64,000 nucleotides of DNA from Parasponia andersonii (Eukaryota; Streptophyta; Magnoliopsida; Rosales; Cannabaceae), in contig JXTB01000552.1 in the NCBI GenBank assembly GCA_002914805.1, positions 89,955 through 153,954 on the forward strand, given 5' to 3'. Positions within the stretch are counted from its first letter, which is position 1. Each line of letters opens with the position of its first letter. Shown here one piece after another: positions 10,763 through 21,705 of this stretch. Both the position numbers and the translations under genes were made by a program. The notes beneath the pieces were generated by a model. The model saw only the letters and a list, made by a program, of their open reading frames with translations. It had not been told where the DNA came from and made no database searches.

Positions 10763-12323
10763 ATGATACCCTTAAGAATGACAACTAGGAGCATACGTCC
10801 TGACACCGAAGGGAGCTCCCGGGAAGCACGACTAGGTCTAGAACAAAAGCTAGACCAAATACTTGCCACCCTAGCAGAAACAAACGAAAGGCAAAGATGG
10901 CCCTCAAGGCCGTCCTAGGTTTAAAAGACGAAGTCGCAGAGGTGCGCAGAGATAACGCCCGCCTCGAAGAGTTGTTGGCAAGCGAAGCCAGGAGCGGGCG
11001 AATGGAGGACTTTGACGAAGAGGTCCAACAAGAATCCGGGGGCCAACCGTCGATAGAAGTCCCTGCCCCATCCAGATCGCGGACGCAGGAGGAGCTGCAG
11101 AGCCAGAGAAAGCCTTTTCGGGCTGGAGCAGCATTGGACAGAAGGTACCACGAAGGCCCAGTAGGTGCACTTCCCAACTGGAAACAAGAGATGATGGCAG
11201 AGCTAAGTAAGAGGCTCGGAGCCCATCACAGCCAGACCCCCGATAATCTGGCAGAGCAGACCGTGCGAGGAATTAATTGGACGACTTTCACCGATTGGAT
11301 CTAGTTGGAACCCAAGCTGAAAGACTTCACAATCCCAACCTTCAGACCATTCGAGGGAAAGACTGACACTCTCGATCACATATACCACTTCCAACAGAAG
11401 ATGACCTTAGAGACCAGGGATGAGGCTGTGACTTGCAAAGTCTTCTCCACTACCCTGCAGGGGCCGGCACTGCTGTGGTTCAGACAACTCCCAGAGAAGT
11501 CGATAAACGGGTTTGAAGACTTTTGCAAACTATTCTTAAAGCAGTACGTGGGCGCCCAGAGGCAGTAGAAAACCATGCGAGACCTCGACCGGTTGGAGCA
11601 ATCTGCGAGCGAGTCCCCAAAAGAATACTTGTCGCATTTCCTGGAGGTAATGTCCTCATTGCACAACGCCGACTCGGTGTAAGCCGCGAGCTCATTCGTC
11701 AGGGACCTACAACCAGGGTCAATGCTATCGGACCATCTGCTATTGAATTTACCGTACGACATGGCAGATATCCAGGCAAAGTCGGAGAGGGTATTTAGGG
11801 TGCTGGAAAGTCACCAGAAAGTGCCCAAGACCTCCGTTGTGATAACAACGGCGCCGGCGCAAACCTCGGTCCCGCAAGGAATGAAGAGGCCTGCGTCGCC
11901 CAGGGACCATCTCCGAAGTAGGAAGCCCCAGCTCAAGGCAGTCAAGAGAGCAGTAAGAGGAGGAAGATGTTTAAGGATCCTCTGCCAAAATATAAGCTCA
12001 ACACACCGATCGATGTTATCTACCTCCAGAACAAGGACAGGGGCATTTTCAAAGACCCGCCCAAGTCTGGTGTTCCTGAGAATATGAAAAACAAGAGTAG
12101 GTACTGCCAATTTCATAGAGATCACGGGCATGATACCGTCAACTATCGCAGCCTTTATGTGCAGGTTATGATGGCAATCCAAGCTGGAAAGTTGAAGCAG
12201 TACGTAAAGACGGGCGAGAACCAGTCGAAGGAAGACGCCGTCAAACCCGAGAAGGGAAAGCAGACCCAAGCCTCTGGGTCGGAAGAACAAACTCTGAGGA
12301 TAGTTCCAATGATCATAGGCTGA
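10763..12323 (+). pseudogene. gag: gag (degenerate)
   Basis: The likely start is ATG at 10763 (MIPLRMTTRS...). A frameshift near 10900 passes to the frame of MALKAVLGLKDEVAEV, a short coiled-coil-like stretch. The retrotransposon Gag core lies at about 11305-11760, with LQGPALLWFRQLP and FEDFCKLFLKQYVG as recognisable motifs. A zinc-knuckle-like YCQFHRDHGHDT segment sits at 12102-12137, where the last expected Cys is now Tyr (VNYRSL). Stops interrupt the frame at 11302 (TAG), 11566 (TAG), 11680 (TAA) and 12321 (TGA), plus shifts near 11960. The product would coat retroelement RNA; no intact protein can be made. Confidence 0.85.
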
Positions 12324-12439
12324 ATGGAGTCGACTCAGGGTCAGGAGGATAAGGAAAAGTGCCGAAAGAGGACCGAGGATAGGGTGAAGCGCCTGAGGGG
12401 GATAGGTCATTCCGCGAACCATATGATAACGGAAGAAAG

Positions 12440-12834
12440 CTATGCCTCAGCTGCCTCCATCGCCTTCACCCAGCAAGACCTAACTACAGTACACCTGTCT
12501 TATGATGACCCCTTAGTGATTAAGCTGCAGATTGATTCTGTGTTAGTCGGGAGGGTCCTAATCGACGGCTAAAGCAGTGTCGATGTCCTGTTCCTTAACA
12601 CGTTCGAAAGCATGGGCCTGGATCAAAACGCACTCAGGCCGACCTATCAGCCGCTGTTCACCTTCAACGGCGCTAGGGTCAGCCCCTTAGGCGTCGTGAC
12701 TCTGAAGGTCTGCGCCGCGAAAAAATGCCTGGACGTGGATTTCGTCGTCATCAATTGCCAGTCTTCCTTCAACGTCATTATGGGGAGAGGGTCGATCCAC
12801 GCCATGCATGGGGTCGCCTCCATCCTCCACTAGG
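12440..12834 (+). pseudogene. Aspartic protease domain (degenerate)
   Basis: The segment reads VLIDG, then a stop (TAA at 12570-12572) in the place of the residue before SSVDVLF, so the D-[TSG]-G-S-S active-site region is broken. Downstream is SFNVIMGRGSIHAMHGVASI, typical of plant gypsy proteases (usually GRP.L). The domain would cut the Gag-Pol polyprotein; this copy is inactive. Confidence 0.8.
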
Positions 12835-13059
12835 TCTTGAGATGTCTATCAAAGGATGGCACTTATATGATAGACGTTAAAGGAGACTAGGCCTCTGCGA
12901 AGAAATGTTTTTCAATCGCCCTGGGTGGGCCCAAAGCGAACGCGAGTGCCTCGATAGGGGACAAATAGCAGTCAAAGGACCGCCTGCTGGCGTACATGAA
13001 TTGGATCGAAGAGGAGTCCTACGGCCAGAATCCACAATTGAGGAGCTAGTGCCGGTCCC

Positions 13060-13960
13060 TTTGAAAGAGGCAGAGCTGGGGAAGGTAGTCTTAATCAGGG
13101 CCCTGCTACCCGAGGAAGAAAAGAGTGAACTGTTGGGATTCCTTAGGCAGAATGAAGATGTCTTCGCGTGGTCCCACGACGACATGCCCAGGATAGACCC
13201 CTTACATGCCTGCCACCGATTGAATGCAGACCCTAATTTCCCTCTGGTCAGACAGAGGCCTCGAAGATTAGGAGGTAGAGACGCTACTGGAGAACGGCCT
13301 GATTATGGAATGCGTATACCCGTGCTGAGACTCCAACCCAGTGGTGGTGAAGAAGAAAAACGGCGACGACCATACTTGCATAGACTTCACCAACCTGAAC
13401 AAAGCCTGCCCGAAGGACAGCTTTCCCCTGCTAAGGATCGACCAAATGGTCGATGCTACGGCTAGCTTTGATAGGATGCGCTTCTTGGACGCCTACTCTG
13501 GATACAACCAGATTTCTTTATACAAGGAAGACCAGATCCATGCAGTGTTCATCACGGAGTGAGGTCTGTACTGTTATAGGCGCATGCCTTTCAACTTGAA
13601 GAACGCAGGGGCGATCTACCAAAGGCTCATGAATAAAATGTTCGCTGGGTTGCTCGAGAAGACGATGGAAGTCTACATCGACGACATGGTCGTAAAGAGC
13701 AAGGAGGCCTCGGACCATCTGGGACACCTGGATGAATGTTTTTAAATCCTGAGGCGATACCAGATACGTCTGAACCCCAAGAAGTGCGTATTTGGGGTAT
13801 CTTCCTGGGACACATCGTGAGTAAAAGGGGCATCGAGGCCAACCCGACCCAGTTGTCCTCTATCGCAGACGAGAAAAAACCCTCGACTGTTCAGGAGGTC
13901 CAGCGCCTGACCAGGAAGATAGCCGCCCTATGTCGTTTTGTCTCCAAGATGTCTGACTGA
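13060..13960 (+). pseudogene. Reverse transcriptase domain (degenerate)
   Basis: Recognisable pieces in order are VVKKKNGDDHTCIDFTNLNK, the CPKDSFPLLRIDQMVD segment, FLDAYSGYNQI, and the catalytic motif YIDDMVVKS (13674-13700) with both aspartates intact. Stops at 13561 (TGA, just before the GLYCY motif) and 13743, and several frameshifts (about 12830-13340 and after 13790), break it. The domain copies element RNA into DNA in this family. Confidence 0.9.
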
Positions 13961-13977
13961 TGTAAGCCCTTCTTCCA

Positions 13978-14470
13978 GTGCATAAAGAAAAGCCCCACGG
14001 TCGTCTGGGGGAGGAGCAGGACAGGGCACTGATAGAGCTCAAGCTGTTATTAAGTCATCCGCCTATCCTAGCTTCCCCAGCAGAAGGGCAGCGCCTGTAC
14101 CTATATTTGGCAATGTCCGAAGTAGCGATCAGTGTCGTGCTATTCATCGAGGAAGACGACAAGTAGAAGCCTGTGTTTTATACGAGCCGCATACTTCTGG
14201 ATGCCGAAACACGATATAGTATGGCGGAGAGACTGATCCTAGCTTTAGTCAATGCTAAGAAGAGACTCAGACAATACTTTGAGGTGCATCCGGTAACGAT
14301 GTATCCGAATTTCCCCATCCGGCAAATCTTGGCCAAGCCGGACCTGTCGAGACGACTAACCAAGTGGGCCATCGAGCTGGGGATATACGACATCGAATAT
14401 CGGCCTCAAATAGCGAAGAAAGGGCAAGTCATGGCAGACTTCTTGGTGGAAATCCAGTCCTTTGGCAAGC
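13978..14470 (+). pseudogene. Retroviral-type RNase H domain (degenerate)
   Basis: Follows RT directly. ALIELKLLLSHPPIL (about 14029-14073) is the usual RT-RNase H connection, and then come AISVVLFIEEDD, a stop (TAG at 14164), YTSRILLDAETRYS and KWAIELGIYDIEYRP. It would degrade RNA in the RNA-DNA hybrid. Confidence 0.8.
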
Positions 14471-14499
14471 CGCACGACCCGCTTCAAACGTCCCCACCT

Positions 14500-14890
14500 C
14501 ACACCCCTTCAGCCTGGACCCTCTACACCGACGGATCCACGAACGCCTCGGGGTCAGGTATCGGGATAGTCTTGCAGACCCCGGCAGGACTCAGGGTAGA
14601 GAAAGCTTTGAGGCTCGGTTTCCAGGCAACAAACAATGAGGCGGAGTACGAGGCACTGCTGCAAGGCCTTGAATTAGCTCTACACTTAGGAGTGGAGGAC
14701 ATTGTGGTAAAAACTGACTCGCAGCTAATCGTGGGTCAGGTCAGAGGAGACTTCGAAGTAAAAGAGCCAAGGTTGCATAGGTACTTCTCCTAGGAAATGG
14801 GGGCGAAAGCCTGTTTCAGCAGGTTCGATATTGAATAAATACCTAGGGAGATGAACCAAAAGGCCGATGAATTAGCTAAAACCTCATCGA
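14500..14890 (+). pseudogene. Second, archaeal-type RNase H (aRH) domain
   Basis: A second RNase H signature begins at about 14515: LYTDGSTNASGSGIG with the first catalytic Asp, NNEAEYEALLQGLELA with the Glu, VKTDSQLIVGQV with the next Asp, then MNQKADELAKTSS with the last Asp. Stops at 14791 (TAG) and 14836 (TAA) break it. A dual RNase H is a documented hallmark of the plant Tat lineage and is the main reason for that assignment. Confidence 0.85.
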
Positions 14891-15089
14891 TAAGGGGAGC
14901 AACCGAACATATGAAGATTCTGCCAGAGGGCAAAAATGCAAAAGGCCCCTTGGTAGCCCCCGCGCGCCATATATTTGCGGCTGACTCTGAGGATGAGGGC
15001 TGAATGAGACCCATCACCCAATATCTGGTGTCGGGGAACCTGCCCGCAGACCCCTAAGAAGCGAGGTCGATTAGACTGAAGGCTGCCCA

Positions 15090-16227
15090 GTAATCTATAG
15101 TGGCGGACACACTGTATAGGAGATCAACAATGGGACCAATGCTGAGGTGCGTAGGCCCCGTCGAGGCGCAGAAACTGATAGACGAAATTCACGAAAGAGC
15201 ATGTGGCAACCACTCTGGCGGGCGTAGCCTCGCCCACAAGGCCTTGACTGTCGGATACTTTTGGCCATACATGATGACCAAGGCGGCCCAATTTGTCAAG
15301 AAATGTGACAAGTGCCAGAGGTTCACCCCTATTAAGTGCCAACCCGTGGAGGAACTCCATTCGATCATAACTCCTTGGCTTTTCGCTAAATGGGGCCTGG
15401 ATATCGTCACAGAACTCCCCAGAATTCCAAGGAGAAAAAGGTATGTCCTACTGGCCACTGATTATTTCACCAAATGGGTAGAAGCTAAAACCTACATAAC
15501 CGTCAACAAGGCAAACACGATTAATTTCATTTGGAAAAATATAATATGCCGGTACGGGATCCCGAGAGAGATACATGCCGATCACAGTATGCAATTCCAT
15601 AACGCGAAGCTAAAGGATCTGTGTGAGTTGTACGATATAAGGCTCAGCTTCTCATCCGTAAATTACCCTCAGGGGAACGGCCAAGCAGAAGCAACGAACA
15701 AGGCCATATTCAGCAATATAAAAAAGAACTTGCAAGAGGCCAAAAGGGGGTGGTTAGAAGAGCTACCGACCGTCGTGTGAGCCTATCGAACCACGGACCA
15801 GAGGTCAACAGGAAGAACACCATTCGCTATGGTCTACGGGTCAGAAGCTGTGATCCCGATAGAGATTGGCCTCCCAAACCTTCACTCTGAAGTGGTGAGA
15901 GACACCTCACTGAACGAGCAGCAGCTAAGCCGCAACACAGACCTCCTGGAAGAAACAAGGGACATGGCCCTGGTCCACCGGGCCTCGTACTATCAGCAGT
16001 CCAGGTCCTACTATGCAAAGAAGGTTAGCGCTCGTCGATTTAACGTCGGCGATTGGGTCTTGAAGGTCAGAACGGGGAATTTCTCGAAGCTAGACTCTAG
16101 CTGGGTCGGGCCTTATGAGGTAATCAAGGCGCTTGATAGTGGTGCATATGTCATGAAAGAACTCAAGACCGGGAAGATCCTGCCAAACACGTGGAACGCC
16201 GAACACCTGAAGAAGTATTACGTGTAA
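15090..16227 (+). pseudogene. Integrase domain (degenerate)
   Basis: The HHCC zinc-finger region (IHERACGNHSG ... CDKCQRF) is at about 15187-15330. The core has GLDIVTELP, LLATDYFTKWVEA and a degraded second motif, IHADHSMQF, where SDNGxQF is normal, then NYPQGNGQAEATNK carrying the Glu. A TGA at 15778-15780 sits where the family has Trp (before AYRTT), a simple G-to-A change. The C-terminal part (VGDWVLKVRTGNFSK ... GPYEVIKAL) reaches TAA at 16225-16227. No chromodomain is seen. It would insert the cDNA; this copy is inactive. Confidence 0.9.
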
Positions 16228-16396
16228 GATGCGTGTAAATGCTGTAAGACACATGTGAATGCTTGTATTATTAAACAGCTTAATTCCAAAACAGGTGAGG
16301 GTTCCCGCTCCACGGATTTATGCTTTGGATTGCTATGTAAAAGTGTCTGCCCACAGTGCCAGACCCCACGGGCCATTAGCGCAAAAGATCGTATGG
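16228..16396 (+). other. Spacer between pol and the first tandem array
   Basis: Begins the untranslated 3' part of the element. Only short shadow frames are present. Confidence 0.5.
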
Positions 16397-17260
16397 CGGG
16401 GATCACGTCGCTTGCCGACGACCCGAGAAAACGTACGAAGAGGAAAGAGCTGCGCAACCGAAAACTTACCAGCAGACCTCATCAAAGATCATATTACGGG
16501 GATCATGTCGCTTGCCGATGACCCGAGAAAACATACGAAGATGAAAGAGCTGCGCAACCAAAAACTTGCCAGCAGACCTCATAAAAATCGTAATGCAGGG
16601 ACCACGTCGCTTGTCGACGACCCGAGAGAACGTACGAAGAAGAAAGAGCTACGCAACCAAAAACTTGCCAGCAGACCTCATCAAAGATCATACTGCGGGG
16701 ATCACGTCACTTGCCGACGACCCGAGAAAATGTACGAAGAAGAAAGAGCTGCGCAATCAAAAACTTGCTAGTATACCTCATAAAAATCGTACTGCAAGGA
16801 TCACGTCGCTTGCCGATGACCCGAGAAAATGCACGAAGAGGATCGGACTGCGCAGTCAAATACTTGCCAGCAGACCTCGGTAAGGATGACGCTATAGGAA
16901 TCACATCGTACAATTGAATGCTTGCCGATGGCCCGGGAAAATGCATGAAGAGGATCAGACTGTGCAGTCAAATGCTTGCTAGCAGACCTCGGTAAGGATC
17001 GCACTATGGGAATCACATCATGCAATAGAATGCTTGCCGATGGCCCAGGAAAATGCAAGAAGAGAATCGCGCTGCTCAGTCAAATGCTTGCCAGCAGACC
17101 TCAGTAAGGATCGCTATGGGAATCATCTCACGCAATAAAATAATTGCCGATGTCCCGAGAAAACGCGCGGAGGGGATTGAGCTGGGCAATAAAAAATTTG
17201 CCAGCAGACCTCGCCAAGAATTGCACCACAGGGATAACGTCGCTTGTTGACGACCCCAGG
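16397..17260 (+). repeat. Tandem array, about 8-9 units of 100 then 111 bp, inside the retrotransposon
   Basis: Unit landmarks (the C/T before GGGATCACGTCGCTTGCCGA or its variants) fall at about 16397, 16497, 16596, 16696, 16795, 16895, 17006, 17116 and 17229. Each unit also contains GCCAGCAGACCTC and GACCCGAGAAAA. The first five intervals are close to 100 bp. The next three are about 110-113 bp because of an extra AnAATnGAATG-like insert after ATCACATC. Tandem arrays at this site are known in several Tat-type elements. Confidence 0.9.
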
Positions 17261-17299
17261 GGGCACCTTAGCTATGCACAGCCAAAGGCAAACGGGACC

Positions 17300-17490
17300 A
17301 GGGTCTACCAATTGGAAGTAGACCCTTCCCAGAGAGTACTTAAGCTAAGCATGGGCAAAAGGAAAAAGGGGTCAAGGTCTACCCGTTGGAAGCAGACCCT
17401 CCCCAGAGAGCGCCTTAGCTAAGCATGGGCAGGAAGTGAATGGAACGAAGACCTACCCATTGGAAGTAGGTCCGAGCAAGACTAAGCGCG
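17300..17490 (+). repeat. Second tandem array, about 74-bp unit, three copies
   Basis: GGTCTACCnnTTGGAAGnAG recurs at about 17302, 17376 and 17450. AGAGnGnnCTTAGCTAAGCA occurs between the first two copies and after the second. It follows the 100/111-bp array directly but has unrelated sequence. Confidence 0.85.
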
Positions 17491-18147
17491 AAAGAAGAAA
17501 TTACAACCAAATTCTGTTTATTATTGCTTAGATTACAAGATGCGTGGTCGATACAGACACGGACCCGGTGTCTCTATTTGTAAGGAGCAGGTCTCAGGAA
17601 GACTCGCAAGGACACGTCGGAGTGGTAACATCCTGTTCGCTCCTGAAAAGAGCCAAGCCCAGGCCTCCTCCTCTGAAGCGATGGGTCCAAACAGTTGTCG
17701 AACAATCCTTGGAGCTGGTTCCTTGCGCGTTCCCATTTAGGGTCGGAGAAGTCCAGCCATACGCGCGGATCATATTCTGCTAAGATGAGTCATAACGGAA
17801 GTTACATATCCTCAAAGTCGGGCGAGCCATAACTCACGTCCCGATCTCCGGTACTGACCTCGTCAGTTGTAGTATGAGGGGAATTTGCTAGTAACTCCGC
17901 ATCATATATGATTGGGCCAGACCCGGAGGCCGGGCAAACCGTCGACAAAGGAATGGCATTGTATACGATGCCTGACCCTGACCACGGATGCAAGCAACAA
18001 AAATAATATAATAATGAATATAATAGATCACATAGAATAAGCGTGAGAAGAATGCGCCGTTTTATTTTTTAAACAGTTGCTTGCAACAGGGGTCAGCTCT
18101 ATACAGAGTGGTCAGCACTTTACAAATGTACATAAGGGGGAGAGTCC
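17491..18147 (+). other. Non-coding spacer inside the retrotransposon
   Basis: Moderate-GC spacer between the tandem arrays and the end of the antisense gene. Frames here (17533-17736, 17544-17783, 17802-17993) look like chance. An AT-rich patch at about 17996-18075 could hold the 3' end of the antisense transcript. Confidence 0.4.
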
Positions 18148-19215
18148 CTAGTTACCTCCGGGGAGGGAAGCGATGCCGACTTTGAAGCTTGGGCCAGCTG
18201 CAGTGGAAGCAGAATCATCGCTGGACAAGACGACCGCACTTGACCCTCCGCCCGTCAAGGCTCCCTCGACAGGCTAATCCCCAAAGACCTCCGTAGCTTG
18301 TTCTGGCAGACCCGGAGCAGGGACGGTCTCCTTGGCGACAAAAGCAGATGTAGAGGGCCCATCTTTATCTTCGTCGAGCATCTATAACACATCAGCAGGG
18401 TACACAATATTAATCTCATCCCTTAACTACTGCATATAGTACCTGACGGAATAATGGTCCCTCTCGACGCCTTTCTGCTCATCGAACTGGTCCGGCGTTA
18501 CCACCTCTGCATGGCCTTCGAACTTTCTGTTCTCCCAGCCAGACCTGTAGCTCTCTGTAGAAAGGACATCCACCTGCCTCTGGTACCTTGTCTTCAGCTT
18601 TTCCACGTCTACCAGTCTATCCCTCAGCGCAGTTAGCCTCAGCTTTGCTTGCCACTGCGATAAGTCGATCAAAAGATTGTTAATATCGGTGAGATCTTTG
18701 CCACGTTTGTGAAACAACTCGACATGAGCCTCCATCAGTTTTAAGTAATCTGAATAGAGATGTCAGATTACCTCGCTAGACCGGTCGAGCCTATGCTGCA
18801 AAGAATGGGCCTCAAGTTTGGCTTTCACCTCGGCTTTCCTCACCTCTTTGGCCTTGTCGACGACTCTGTCGCGAGTGACGAAAGCCAGACCCATCTCTGC
18901 CCCTACATTTTGTAGTTCCTGCTTCTTGGCCTCGAGCTCGGCCTGGGTCAAACTGGCAGCCTCGGTTTGGACTAACCTGGTGGTTTCTGCCTCGGCCAAT
19001 GCGGTGACCAGCTCCTCGCGCCTGGCCCTTTCGGTGCTCAAAGCATGGGCCACCGTGCTACTGACCATAGCCTCATCCAGGCTCTGGTATAAGTCGAAAT
19101 CTACCCTCAACGTGGGAAGGGCAGCCTCGCTCCACTCGGCCATCATGGTACGGGCATTCAGCTGCCCGGTCAGCTCGCTAACGCGATTGGAGTAGAAGAA
19201 CTAGACGGCAGCTAG

Positions 19216-19293
19216 CTGCAAAGTACAAGAAAGAGGAGTTAGTGGTCAGAGAGGACGCTAAGAATCTGTTGCATATAGTAAGACGAAACAAAC
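19216..19293 (-). other. Intron 3 of the antisense gene
   Basis: Donor GCACAA|GTTTGT and acceptor TACTTTGCAG, 78 nt, phase 0. It joins SRNIAQ to LAAV, a TAG and FFYSNRVSELTGQL in the frame of the coiled-coil part. Confidence 0.65.
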
Positions 19294-20226
19294 TTGTGCG
19301 ATGTTGCGGCTGGCCACAAGCTCTACATTCTCTGAGGAGAGTGCCTCCAGCTCGAGCTCCGTAGCCACACCCTCTCTCTGGGCATTGTCCGTGTCTGAGG
19401 AATACGATTCCACCCCGCCAACCACGAGAGCACCTTCACCCCCCACTGGATGCACTCTAGCGACTTCTTTTGATGCCCTCAGAGTGGCAAAGGTGGTGGC
19501 GATGGAGAGTGAGGCGTTACCGAGTGCACCCTCGACAGAAGAAGCTACGATGACCATTACTGCGTCAGCAGCTTTAGCCACTACCTCCCCTGAAGGAATG
19601 CCCTGGTGTGATTTTTCGGTATTATCTTTACCAGCATCCTTAGACGTGCCACCTCACACGGACCTCCTCCTCCTCATGAGAGTCAAAGTAGCCCCGTTGT
19701 CGTCACTGTCGAAAGCAGGGGAAGTTCTGCCTCTCTTCACCGGGCTCCCCTCCCCCTTGGACGAATCGGGTTCGCGATCGCGCTTCATGGAGACTGGGGG
19801 AGGGGAAGATAGCCGAGACTTCAACCTCAGAGCCCCTCCACTGAGCTCAGCAATCTCTCACGGGAGCGGGAGACACCGGACCCCGCTCCCGCCTTCGAGC
19901 CAGAGCTGTGGGCAGAAGAGGTCAGCGCAAAAGGCTCACCGAGCAGGCTCGAGGGCGCACCTTTGCCATACACAACCCTTATGGCCGGCGCCTCCTGGAC
20001 CACGAGCCTGCCCACCTCAGGAGTTGGCACTACTGGCATTTTATCTCCAGTCATGAACAGACCCTCCAGGTCGTCGTCTAAGCCTATTCTTGGGATGACA
20101 ACTCTTGAGGCCTCGTCCTCCGAGGACACCACCGAACGCCAACCAACGGGGACCTTGGTGCGAGCCTTGTGCACAACGGTCTTCCCCTTGATCGGGGAGG
20201 GGTCTGCGAAGGGCCTGCTTCCAAAC

Positions 20227-20304
20227 CTACAAAGAGCAAGCCACATGGTTAAAATGCGGCCATGACCTGACTGACGGAGCCCCAAGATACAAAAATTAAC
20301 TCAC
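20227..20304 (-). other. Intron 2 of the antisense gene
   Basis: Donor AAGG|GTGAGT and acceptor CTCTTTGTAG, 78 nt. Joining at these sites enters a frame other than the long one (FGSRPFADPSP), so a small indel or a slightly different site must be assumed. Confidence 0.5.
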
Positions 20305-20725
20305 CCTTAGCCCTCTTAGGGGCAACGGTTTCCTCCCTACGAAGCTTGGCACACTCCTCGACCACGAGCTTCACTGCTTCTTCGAGCTCGTGGCTGGTCA
20401 GCGCCACCAAGTCATTGGGACCTGCCAACTGGCTCGAGGCCGTGATCTGATGGCCCACCATGGCGATGCGACCCTACTCATCCCGGGGGAATTGATTCAG
20501 GGCGGAGGCATCAAGCTGGCTCCAAAGGTGCTTGGTGATGACCCACGTGTCTAGAGGGAAGAGGAGATATGAGACCATCCTTGGAATCATGTTCATCACC
20601 TGGGGATTCAGGACAGCCTGGATGTGTCGGCAATTCCCGGATGACCCGAAGAGGATGATTCCCTCCAGCTCCTGGAGCTGACCCACCGACAGCCGAGGCT
20701 CGAACTTGCTTTCCTCTGCAAAGGC

Positions 20726-20799
20726 TACACAAGGAAAAATGTCATGAGTAAAAATGGACGAAATATGCACGGACCCAAAATTCACAACCCAGTACTTAC
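20726..20799 (-). other. Intron 1 of the antisense gene
   Basis: Donor CTGCAAA|GTAAGT and acceptor TTGTGTAG, with an alternative in-frame acceptor TTTGCAG ending at 20716. Both acceptors keep the frame from FFLQ into the SKFEPRLSVGQLQELEG segment. 74 or 84 nt long. Confidence 0.7.
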
Positions 20800-21361
20800 T
20801 TTGCAGAAAGAACGAGGGGATTTGAAAACACTCTCCGTTCATCCAGGAAGAGCACCACGCCCCTCCGACGGCGTATATCCTGGAATGAGAGTCCCACTGC
20901 TTGTCTGACCTTGGCAAGCCCCAGAAGATGTGGCACCTCGGGAGCGGCTGGAGATAGAAAATGGGGTAAGATCTCTTTTTGGGGATGAGGATAAGCTTAT
21001 AGGCATAGAAAACTACTTCCAGGTCAATATGCATGTTGAGGAGGACGGACAAGGCAGAAAACCCCATCAGGATCATGATTCCGTTAGCATTGAGCTACAT
21101 TGGATGAATCCCCGTAAGGCTAAAGAACTGGTGGACCAAGGGAGGAAGAGGAAACTGCAACCACTCCAGATGCCTCCTCCCCAGGACGATGGAGCTTTCC
21201 GGAGCAGAGGGGAAAATGTACCAGTCTGCCGGGCCGTCGACCCTCTCTAAAGTGACTCCGCTGGGGAAACAGAGCTGCCTCCTCAACGACCCTAATTTGG
21301 AATCCGCGATGGAGCGGAGTTTCTGACTCAGATTCAGGGCCATCATGTTAGGTGCGGTCAA

Positions 21362-21687
21362 AGAAGACGAAAGGTCCTAGAAAAAGAGAGATGCGGAAAC
21401 CCTAAGATTTGAGAAAGTTGGAATACTTGGAGATTTTGGTAAAGTAATAAATGAGCGTAAATATGGCTTTAATAGAGCAGGAGCCGAAGAGTTTTTCCTG
21501 GAGAAGAGCAGGGCAACGAAGACAGAGGCGTTAGAATTTCAAATATTTGAAAAAAATTGTGACATGGGATGGCGTGCCCCAACGTTGGCAATTGGGAAGG
21601 AGTGACGGTGAAGGAGCCACGCGTATCCCTCGAATTGAAGGACAGGAGAAACGATTTCCCCACTTGATGGATACGAATCCATCAAAT
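21362..21687 (+). other. Spacer before the polypurine tract; would carry the antisense gene's promoter
   Basis: No coding sequence on either strand. Because the antisense gene starts at 21361, its promoter must lie here or in the 3' LTR. I cannot point to a convincing TATA box. Confidence 0.3.
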
Positions 21688-21705
21688 AGGGAAATGGGGG
21701 CCAGT
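21688..21705 (+). other. Polypurine tract
   Basis: AGGGAAATGGGGGCCAGT directly precedes the 3' LTR, the expected place of plus-strand priming. Confidence 0.85.

Larger units (their letters stand above)
18148..21361 (-). pseudogene. Antisense gene of the Tat element: Transposase_28-like N-terminus, coiled-coil C-terminus, three introns
   Basis: The likely start is ATG at 21361. The N-terminal part (about 21361-20800) contains WLQFPLPPLVHQFFSLTGIH, GFSALSVLLNMH and FYLQPLPRCHIFWGLP, which I recognise as the PF04195 type (putative gypsy type transposon/Transposase_28). An in-frame TAG (21095-21097) interrupts it. A charged middle follows, then a long Ala/Glu/Lys-rich coiled coil (about 19146-18430: LVTALAEAETT, ELEAKKQELQNV). 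The acidic Ser-rich tail ends at TAG 18148-18150. Introns are at about 20726-20799 (GTAAGT donor), 20227-20304 (GTGAGT donor) and 19216-19293. Further stops, mainly TAG, lie at 18763, 18427, 18367 and about 18274, and reading is not continuous around 20474 and 19800. Its function is unknown; extra ORFs at this place are described for Grande/Retand-type elements. Confidence 0.8.

Noticed and set aside
11376-12422. Long minus-strand frames over gag (11376-11762, 11811-12422)
   Set aside because: Shadows of gag, whose plus-strand motifs are recognisable.
19301-20056. 251-codon plus-strand frame inside the retrotransposon
   Set aside because: It is the complement of the antisense gene: Ser/Pro-rich, without family resemblance, while the minus strand gives coiled-coil coding and splice signals.
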